From Flavobacterium sp. MedPE-SWcel (lineage in GTDB: Bacteria; Bacteroidota; Bacteroidia; Flavobacteriales; Flavobacteriaceae): a stretch of 64,000 bases of DNA. How positions within the stretch are numbered: the stretch's first letter is position 1; each line of letters starts with the position of its first letter. Positions 58,428 through 64,000 of this stretch are shown here, piece after piece. The notes below the pieces were generated by a model, which ran no database searches, had not been told where the DNA came from, and worked only from the letters and a program-made list of their open reading frames with translations. Made by a program: the position numbers and the translations under genes. The stretch spans positions 1 through 64,000 of the forward strand of contig MPCW01000014.1 of NCBI GenBank assembly GCA_001874325.1, read 5' to 3'.

Positions 58428-59473
58428 TCTAAATTGATAGCTGTTTCTTGTTTTTTAGAAGAGATATTATTGTTGTTCTCAAGATAAGTTATAAGATCTA
58501 TTATTCTTGAAGAATAACCAATTTCGTTATCATACCAACCTACAACCTTAACCATTTTGTCTATAACAGAAGTTAATTGTGCATCAAAAAGGCATGAATT
58601 TGTGTTACCTAGTATATCTACCGAAACTATTGGGTCTTCAGTATAAGCAAGAACACCTTTAAGTTCGTTATCAGCAGATGTTTTAAAAGCAGTGTTTATT
58701 TCTTCAATACTTACTTCTCTCTTTACATAGCAAGTAATATCAGTAAGTGATCCATCAGGTACAGGTACGCGTATACCGCTTCCTCCAATTTTACCATTAA
58801 ATTCAGGAAATATTTTAGTTAATGCTTTGGCAGCTCCTGTTGTAGTAGGAACTATGGACTGCGATGCACCACGTGCTCTACGCAAATCTTTATGTGGTTG
58901 ATCATGTAAGCTCTGATCAGTAGTGTAGGAGTGTACTGTTGTAATATATGCTTGCTCAATACCGCATAATTCGTTAATGATTTTCATCATAGGTGCCGCA
59001 TTATTGGTTGTACAACTAGCGTTCGATACTATTGTTTCGCTCCCGTCTAGTATATGTTCATTAACACCAAGTACTACAGTTTTTATTCTGTCATCCTCTG
59101 GAGGAGCCGATAGGATAACTTTTTTTGCACCAGATGTAATGTGTTTTTTAGCATCTTCAAGCGTTTTAAACTTTCCAGTAGCTTCAATAACAGTATCAAT
59201 TTCTAAAGTTTTCCAATTGATATCAGCAACATCTCTATGTCGAGTATAAGTGTAACTTTTACCATCAATTATAATGCTCTCTTCAGTATGAGATACCTCA
59301 AAAGGAAGTACACCGTGTATGCTATCATATTTTATAAGGTGTGCCATAGTTCGAGCATCAGCAATATCATTAATTGCTATAACATCGATATTAGGGTTTT
59401 GTAGTAATAACCTAAATAGGTTTCTACCTATACGCCCAAAGCCATTAATGGCTATTTTTATTTTTGTTGCCAT
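58424..59473 (-). CDS. gap: Glyceraldehyde-3-phosphate dehydrogenase
   Basis: GAPDH oxidises glyceraldehyde 3-phosphate in glycolysis. The 349-aa product has the Rossmann start K-I-A-I-N-G-F-G-R-I-G-R-N near 5-17 and the catalytic cysteine in S-N-A-S-C-T-T-N-N-A near 150-160. It continues with the His in V-H-S-Y-T near 178, A-R-G-A-S-Q-S-I-V-P-T-T-T-G-A-A near 198-213 and G-W-Y-D-N-E-I-G-Y-S near 317-326. A 20-residue C-terminal extension (E-N-N-N-N-I-S-S-K-K) is beyond the usual end. Flavobacteria often have two GAPDHs. It is convergent with punA and overlaps it by 4 nt. Confidence 0.95.
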   Translation of the reverse strand: MATKIKIAINGFGRIGRNLFRLLLQNPNIDVIAINDIADARTMAHLIKYDSIHGVLPFEVSHTEESIIIDGKSYTYTRHRDVADINWKTLEIDTVIEATGKFKTLEDAKKHITSGAKKVILSAPPEDDRIKTVVLGVNEHILDGSETIVSNASCTTNNAAPMMKIINELCGIEQAYITTVHSYTTDQSLHDQPHKDLRRARGASQSIVPTTTGAAKALTKIFPEFNGKIGGSGIRVPVPDGSLTDITCYVKREVSIEEINTAFKTSADNELKGVLAYTEDPIVSVDILGNTNSCLFDAQLTSVIDKMVKVVGWYDNEIGYSSRIIDLITYLENNNNISSKKQETAINLD

Positions 59474-59530
59474 TGGATAGTTTGCTTTATGTGTGCCTTT
59501 CGATAGTGGTCGAATTATGGCTGATGAAGA

Positions 59531-60421
59531 TTATAGTAGGTGTTTTTGCGCTTTGTAAGACGAACGTACTAATGCACCACTTTCAACATGGCGGAAGCCA
59601 AGTTTAAGTCCTATTTCTTCATATTTTTTAAACTGATCTGGAGTAATAAACTCTTTAACAGGAAGGTGTTTTTTACTTGGTTGTAAATACTGACCAATAG
59701 TTAATACATCAAGGTTTACATCGCGTAAATCGTGCATAGTTTGTATAACTTCTTCTTCTTTTTCACCAAGACCAAGCATAATACCTGATTTTGTACGATT
59801 TATTCCGCTATCTTTTAAATAACGCAATACCTCTAAACTACGTTCATACTTAGCTTGGATACGTACCTCGCGAGTAAGTCTTTTTACAGTTTCCATGTTA
59901 TGAGAAACTACTTCTGGAGCTACAGCAACAATACGATCTATATTTCGTTCTATACCTTGAAAATCAGGTATAAGTGTTTCTAATGTAGTGTTAGGATTCA
60001 TTCTACGAATAGCCTTAACAGTCTCAGCCCATATAATAGATCCGCCATCTTTAAGATCATCACGGTCTACACTGGTAATTACGGCATGTTTAATATCCAT
60101 AATTTTTATAGAACGTGATACCTTTTCAGGTTCATCCCAATCTACTGTTTCAGGTCTTCCTGTTTGTACACCACAAAAACCACAAGAACGTGTACATACA
60201 TTACCTAATATCATAAATGTGGCAGTACCTTCTCCCCAGCATTCACCCATATTAGGGCAACTACCAGAAGTACATATAGTGTGTAGGTCGTATTTATCTA
60301 CAAGTCCACGAAGTTCAGTATATTTTTTACCTGTAGGTAATTTTACTCTTAACCACTTTGGTTTTTGAGTATATTTTCCTTTTACGGCTGTTGGTTTTAC
60401 GGTATCTAAAATGGTCTCCAT
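59531..60421 (-). CDS. lipA: Lipoyl synthase
   Basis: LipA inserts two sulfurs into octanoyl-protein to make lipoyl cofactors, as needed by the E2 protein at 42146. The 296-aa product has the auxiliary cluster [12 protein letters not shown] near 50-61 and the radical SAM cluster C-T-R-S-C-G-F-C near 76-83. G-V-Q-T-G-R-P near 84-90, T-S-V-D-R-D-D-L near 116-123, S-G-I-M-L-G-L-G near 212-219 and the terminal R-S-S-Y follow. It is complete. It sits between the gap and tonB genes on the same strand; a hairpin precedes it. Confidence 0.96.
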   Translation of the reverse strand: METILDTVKPTAVKGKYTQKPKWLRVKLPTGKKYTELRGLVDKYDLHTICTSGSCPNMGECWGEGTATFMILGNVCTRSCGFCGVQTGRPETVDWDEPEKVSRSIKIMDIKHAVITSVDRDDLKDGGSIIWAETVKAIRRMNPNTTLETLIPDFQGIERNIDRIVAVAPEVVSHNMETVKRLTREVRIQAKYERSLEVLRYLKDSGINRTKSGIMLGLGEKEEEVIQTMHDLRDVNLDVLTIGQYLQPSKKHLPVKEFITPDQFKKYEEIGLKLGFRHVESGALVRSSYKAQKHLL

Positions 60422-60493
60422 ACTAAAAACAATTAGTCTACAAAGATAAGGTTTATTTATGGATTAGTAGATAATGATGATTTCCCAAATTGG

Positions 60494-60524
60494 TATAAAA
60501 AAACTCCCTAAAAGGGAGTTTTTT
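60494..60524 (-). terminator. Intrinsic terminator after tonB
   Basis: AAACTCCCT with AGGGAGTTT (around 60501-60509 and 60513-60521) forms a strong hairpin with an AAA loop and A/T runs on both flanks. It follows the tonB stop on the minus strand. Confidence 0.88.
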
Positions 60525-60525
60525 G

Positions 60526-61380
60526 TTATTTTATGTTAATGGTTATTGGTAGGTTGTAGGCAGACCGTACTGTTTGCCCTCTCATTTTACCAGGTTTCCA
60601 TTTTGTTTTAATTGATTCTAAAACTCTTATAGCTTCTTTACCTGCTCCATAACCAGGATCGCGTAATACTTTAATGTGTGATATAGTACCGTCTTTTTCT
60701 ACTACAAAAGAAACATATACTCTTAATGTAGTTTCTACATCAACTTCAGGAGTATTGAATCGTTTTCCTACGGTTTTATAAAACTGTTCCATTCCTCCAG
60801 GGAATTCAGGAGCTTCGTCTAGCATTGTAGCATTTACAGTTCCATTATCATCACTAGGCTTTGTTCCTGTGCCTGTGCCATCTTCTTTTCCTAGTGGACT
60901 TGTTGCTCCTGTAGAAAAATTATTGCTTCCATCTCCTTCACTTGTAACAGCGGCTGCTTTAGTAGTTGTAACTTGTTCAGTGGTAGGTATAATTGTGGGC
61001 TCAGTAGTTGTAACTGCTTTAAGCTGTTTGTATGCTATTGTTTTTTCAGGTGTTTTAGGAGCTTGAGCAACAGTTTTTTGAGGTTCTTCGATTATTGGAT
61101 CAGGAACTTTAAGTTCTTTTTTTTCTTTGAAAATTACTGGAACAGAAGTTTCAACTATAATTTCATGAGGTTCGTATATAGCTACTTTAGGTGCTGGATT
61201 AAAATAATTTATGGCAGCTGGTATACTTACTAATGCAAGTATTAATCCAATACCAGAAAAGAGAGCAATTATTGTTGTTTTTGATTGTTGTTGTCGCAAT
61301 TTATAGGCTCCGTATGCTTTGTTACGGCCTTCAAAAACAAGGTCAATCCATTTTTGGTCGAATACGCTTACTTTAGACAT
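60526..61380 (-). CDS. Energy transducer TonB
   Basis: The 284-aa product has a short cytoplasmic part including F-E-G-R-N-K-A-Y-G-A-Y-K-L-R-Q near 16-30, one membrane span (about 36-57), a periplasmic linker rich in Pro, Lys, Thr and Ala (about 60-190), and a C-terminal TonB domain (about 192-284). The domain shows E-F-P-G-G-M-E-Q-F-Y, V-V-E-K-D-G-T-I-S and V-R-S-A-Y-N-L-P-I. It transmits proton-motive force to TonB-dependent receptors. The exbB/exbD genes are not in the window. It is separated from the sigma gene upstream by 155 nt. Confidence 0.9.
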   Translation of the reverse strand: MSKVSVFDQKWIDLVFEGRNKAYGAYKLRQQQSKTTIIALFSGIGLILALVSIPAAINYFNPAPKVAIYEPHEIIVETSVPVIFKEKKELKVPDPIIEEPQKTVAQAPKTPEKTIAYKQLKAVTTTEPTIIPTTEQVTTTKAAAVTSEGDGSNNFSTGATSPLGKEDGTGTGTKPSDDNGTVNATMLDEAPEFPGGMEQFYKTVGKRFNTPEVDVETTLRVYVSFVVEKDGTISHIKVLRDPGYGAGKEAIRVLESIKTKWKPGKMRGQTVRSAYNLPITINIK

Positions 61381-61535
61381 AATAATAGGGTTTTGGGTTG
61401 TTAGTAAATAATAATAGTATACTATGTAAAACGCAATATTATATTAATTTATTATAAATAAACGTGTAAAAAATTACGAAATAAATAAAAATAAGGTCTA
61501 AAAGGTGGTTTTTTGTTATTGATTGCTTGTGGTTT

Positions 61536-62108
61536 TTAGCAATCTTTTTTATTCTTAATAATTTCTGATAAGAGTTTCTTAGCTCTAAGAAGTCTTATTT
61601 TAATATTATTAAGTGGTTGATCTAGTTGATCGGCTATTTCCTGATAACTCTGCTCTTGAAAGTATCGTAACTGTATTACTTCTTGATATTGCGGTTTAAG
61701 TTTTTTAATACATTCAAGTAATCTAGAAAGATTTTGTTCTTGTATTAATTCATCCTCTACAGAGAGTGAGTCATCAGCAATATTATAGGCTTGTCTATTA
61801 TCATCTTCATTTATGTCTACAAATAATGATGATTTTTTTTTGCGAAGCATATCAATGTAGGCATTTTTTGCAATGGCTATTAACCAAGTATTAAATGCAT
61901 ACTCAGGGTTGTATGTTGTAATTTTGTCAAATGCTTTAGCAAAAGTTTGTATAACAACATCTTCAGTATCGGTTTCATTTTGGGTATGTTTTAGCATAAA
62001 GCCATAAACCTCATTCCAAAAGAAATCAAGTAAAAAGGTAAAAGCTACCTGATCTCCCAGTTTAGCTTTTTCAATATTAGCCTGTATATGTTCGGAGTTT
62101 ATTTCCAA
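61536..62108 (-). CDS. ECF-type RNA polymerase sigma factor
   Basis: The 190-aa product has sigma region 2 (about 22-90, F-L-L-D-F-F-W-N-E-V-Y-G-F, D-T-E-D-V-V-I-Q-T-F-A-K-A-F, F-N-T-W-L-I-A-I-A-K-N) and region 4 (about 130-182, Y-Q-E-V-I-Q-L-R-Y-F-Q-E-Q-S-Y-Q-E-I-A). The start codon appears to be TTG at 62108, inside the 3' end of the glycosyltransferase gene, so the two are translationally coupled. No anti-sigma factor gene is adjacent, unlike the ECF system at 21464. The regulon is unknown. Confidence 0.9.
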   Translation of the reverse strand: MEINSEHIQANIEKAKLGDQVAFTFLLDFFWNEVYGFMLKHTQNETDTEDVVIQTFAKAFDKITTYNPEYAFNTWLIAIAKNAYIDMLRKKKSSLFVDINEDDNRQAYNIADDSLSVEDELIQEQNLSRLLECIKKLKPQYQEVIQLRYFQEQSYQEIADQLDQPLNNIKIRLLRAKKLLSEIIKNKKDC

Positions 62109-63205
62109 TGTACTGGTTTTGAAAACATGTTAGTAAATAAAACATTAACTCTTGTGAAGATAAGTATTATTTCGATAAATGGAAACCAGTATGTTGTATC
62201 TTTTTCTTCTAGTTTAGCAGCGCTATAACCAAATGTCAACCATGCTACAATGTAACGTATAACGATAATAGGTACTAAAACTTTCCAGTTATATTGTAAC
62301 GCTAGTAGTGTTACTGCAAGTACTAAAAATAATAATTGGCTAAGGTTGTAAAGCTTTAGTTGTAATTTATCAAATGGTCGAAAAAAGTTACTACTAAAGT
62401 CTTGTTTTCGCTTTAGTTTAAACCAAGACTTAAATGTTTTTTTAGCTTGATATTGAGTAAAACTATCAGGGGTAAAGCAAATAGCGGTATTTTCTTTATT
62501 AGCAGTTTGATTAATAAATAAAGAGTCTTCACCTATGCGTATATTCATATGGTCGATATATCCATTTACTTTAAAGAATTCTTCTTTTTTATAGGCAAGG
62601 TTACGACCATTTCCGGTATAAGGATGTCCCGATTTTGCCCAAGCAAAATATTGAGTTGCTATAAGTACCGCATCAAATCGTATAATTTTATTAAGAAAAG
62701 AATTTTTTATCTTTTCGTAACTACTATAGCCTAATGTTATTGTTTTGTTTAAAGTAAATTGAGAACTCATTTGAGCAATCCAATCTTTAGAGGTAGGGAG
62801 GCAGTCGGCATCAGTAAAAAGTAGATACTCTTTACTTGCAGCTTTAATACCTAAGGTTAGAGCATATTTTTTATTACCCCAAAAGGCTTCATTGTTTTCG
62901 ACTGTTACAAGCTTAATATTCTTATAAGTTTGTTCAAACTTTTCGAATATATCTAGAGTTCCATCGCTTGAAGCGTTGTCTATAAGTACAATTTCAAAAT
63001 CTGAATAATTTTGTGCGGCTAGTAACGGAACTAATTCGGTTACTTTTTCAGCTTCGTTTTTAGCACATACAATTACAGAAACTGGAATTTTTTTTGATGT
63101 TGTAGTTTGAGATTTTGCAAAAGAAAATTTCCCAAAAACCCCTAAATAATAAAAAAGTTGTATTACAGTAATACCAATAAAAATGTAAAAAATAATGTCT
63201 TGCAT
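62099..63205 (-). CDS. Family 2 glycosyltransferase, membrane-bound
   Basis: The 368-aa product has an N-terminal membrane span (about 5-24), then a GT-A domain of GT2 with V-S-V-I-V-C-A-K-N-E-A-E near 43-54, I-V-L-I-D-N-A-S-S-D near 72-81, F-T-D-A-D-C near 129-134 (DxD), and E-D-S-L-F near 226 followed by Q-x-K-R-K-Q-D-F (Q-x-x-R-W-like). Two or more C-terminal hydrophobic helices (about 280-345) follow. It resembles membrane-associated GT2 enzymes of polysaccharide synthesis. It shares a promoter with the ECF sigma gene, which it overlaps by 10 nt. Confidence 0.88.
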   Translation of the reverse strand: MQDIIFYIFIGITVIQLFYYLGVFGKFSFAKSQTTTSKKIPVSVIVCAKNEAEKVTELVPLLAAQNYSDFEIVLIDNASSDGTLDIFEKFEQTYKNIKLVTVENNEAFWGNKKYALTLGIKAASKEYLLFTDADCLPTSKDWIAQMSSQFTLNKTITLGYSSYEKIKNSFLNKIIRFDAVLIATQYFAWAKSGHPYTGNGRNLAYKKEEFFKVNGYIDHMNIRIGEDSLFINQTANKENTAICFTPDSFTQYQAKKTFKSWFKLKRKQDFSSNFFRPFDKLQLKLYNLSQLLFLVLAVTLLALQYNWKVLVPIIVIRYIVAWLTFGYSAAKLEEKDTTYWFPFIEIILIFTRVNVLFTNMFSKPVHWK

Positions 63206-63234
63206 TCCGCTTAGTAGTTCTTTTAGTTTCGCGA

Positions 63235-63242
63235 CAAATCTA
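63235..63242 (-). promoter_or_regulatory. -7 box of the glycosyltransferase-sigma unit
   Basis: Reads TAGATTTG on the minus strand, an exact TAnnTTTG, 29 nt upstream of the ATG at 63205. The -33 element is not evident. Confidence 0.45.
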
Positions 63243-63273
63243 CGTTCAATTATTAATTTGTGCTATATTTTTT

Positions 63274-64000
63274 CTAAATAATATTAACTTCTGCTTCTAT
63301 CCTGATTCCGAAATTTTTATAAACTGTATCTTGTATTTTTTTAGACAAATTTAGGAGTTCTTGCCCTGTAGCAGTACCATAATTTACCAATACTAATGCT
63401 TGTTTTGTGTGTACTCCTGCATCGTCAAAACGTTTGCCTTTAAATCCACTTTGCTCTATTAGCCAGCCCGCAGGTACTTTAACCGTTGTATCTGATACTA
63501 CATAATGTGGCATCCCAGGGTGTAGTGAGTAAACCCTATCAAATGCTTCTTTTGTTATAATAGGGTTTTTAAAGAAACTACCACTATTACCTAATTCTTT
63601 AGGATCGGGTAATTTACTTTGTCGTATTGTTATAACAGCATTACTCACATCTTTAATAGTAGGGGTAGTGATGTTATTTTTAGTTAGCTCAGTGGTAATA
63701 TCGCCGTAAGCAGTATTAATTTTATGATTAACCTTAGTTAATTTAAAGACTACTGATGTGATAATGTATTTATCTTTTAGTTCACCTTTAAAAATACTAT
63801 CACGGTAGCCAAACTGACATTCTTCTTTTGTAAAAGTTACTATTTTTTGTGTAGCTATTTCTATGACTTGACACGAAACAAAAGTGTCTTTTATTTCGGT
63901 GCCATAAGCCCCTATATTCTGTATAGGTGTAGTACCTACATTACCAGGTATTAGTGAAAGATTTTCAAGCCCTCCAAAGTTATTATCAATACAATGTAAC
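63274..64000 (-). CDS. murB: UDP-N-acetylenolpyruvoylglucosamine reductase MurB (3' part)
   Basis: MurB reduces UDP-GlcNAc-enolpyruvate to UDP-MurNAc in peptidoglycan synthesis. The frame is open to the right edge of the window, so the 5' end is missing; about 242 codons are present. The C-terminal domain shows P-K-E-L-G-N-S-G-S-F-F-K-N-P with the catalytic Ser, then V-P-A-G-W-L-I-E-Q-S-G-F-K-G and H-T-K-Q-A-L-V-L-V-N. Upstream, V-V-F-K-L-T-K and A-Y-G-D-I match the family. An internal GTG at 63648 is not the start. It is on the minus strand and ends 69 nt before the glycosyltransferase gene. Confidence 0.93.
   Translation of the reverse strand, partial: LHCIDNNFGGLENLSLIPGNVGTTPIQNIGAYGTEIKDTFVSCQVIEIATQKIVTFTKEECQFGYRDSIFKGELKDKYIITSVVFKLTKVNHKINTAYGDITTELTKNNITTPTIKDVSNAVITIRQSKLPDPKELGNSGSFFKNPIITKEAFDRVYSLHPGMPHYVVSDTTVKVPAGWLIEQSGFKGKRFDDAGVHTKQALVLVNYGTATGQELLNLSKKIQDTVYKNFGIRIEAEVNII

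Overview
The window is a stretch of a low-GC Bacteroidota chromosome, almost certainly a member of the Flavobacteriaceae. The evidence is the -7 box TAnnTTTG in front of many genes, scarce Shine-Dalgarno sequences, a type IX secretion sorting domain, a SecA of 1,120 residues, a SusC-type plug signature, bacillithiol synthesis (bshC), a DUF4295 gene next to rpmB-rpmG, and a DnaJ with half of its zinc fingers. The layout is mostly ordinary core chromosome. I see no rRNA, tRNA, CRISPR array, insertion sequence or prophage.

Region 1 (1-6.9 kb) is an envelope-sensing block. On the minus strand a DUF4870 membrane protein, a GIN-domain (DUF2807) protein, a PadR repressor, a PspC-domain membrane protein and a GIN lipoprotein form one operon. 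A further GIN protein follows behind its own terminator and promoter. Divergent from these lies an XRE helix-turn-helix fused to a DUF4870 membrane domain, followed by a CPBP intramembrane protease.

Region 2 (7-18.8 kb) holds a DUF4442 protein, a TIGR01777 epimerase, grpE-dnaJ, a DUF3667 protein, a NatAB-like ABC exporter, a sigma-54 activator without a DNA-binding domain, a single-lobe helicase-like protein, DUF2007, a GNAT, an alpha/beta hydrolase and an ABC-F protein.

Region 3 (18.9-32.3 kb) starts with an ECF sigma factor overlapping a chimeric protein that has an anti-sigma-like N-terminus, one membrane span, two SusC-plug-like segments and a von Willebrand A domain. It continues with a degenerate receiver, a MATE pump, meaB, an Rrf2 regulator divergent from an AEC transporter, DoxX, a leucine-rich-repeat T9SS substrate and an FAD-linked oxidase.

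Region 4 (32.4-50.3 kb) contains secA, DUF2795, a cobalamin adenosyltransferase with a MacB-type ATPase, an ABC-F protein, hsp20, a glycosyltransferase, an E2 acyltransferase, a run of exonuclease, FAH-family hydrolase, HPt and cinA genes, then rpmB-rpmG-DUF4295-ftsY, a serine hydrolase and dciA.

Region 5 (50.3-64 kb) contains ndk, bshC, a zinc-ribbon-family coiled coil without its cysteines, Nif3, a Cys-repeat lipoprotein, lpxK-punA, gap, lipA, tonB, an ECF sigma factor overlapping a glycosyltransferase, and the 3' part of murB, which runs off the end.

The best candidates for something little described are the XRE-DUF4870/CPBP pair facing the GIN/PspC operon, and the ECF sigma / plug-like / vWA chimera. 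Family names were assigned by reading the translations; no database search was possible.
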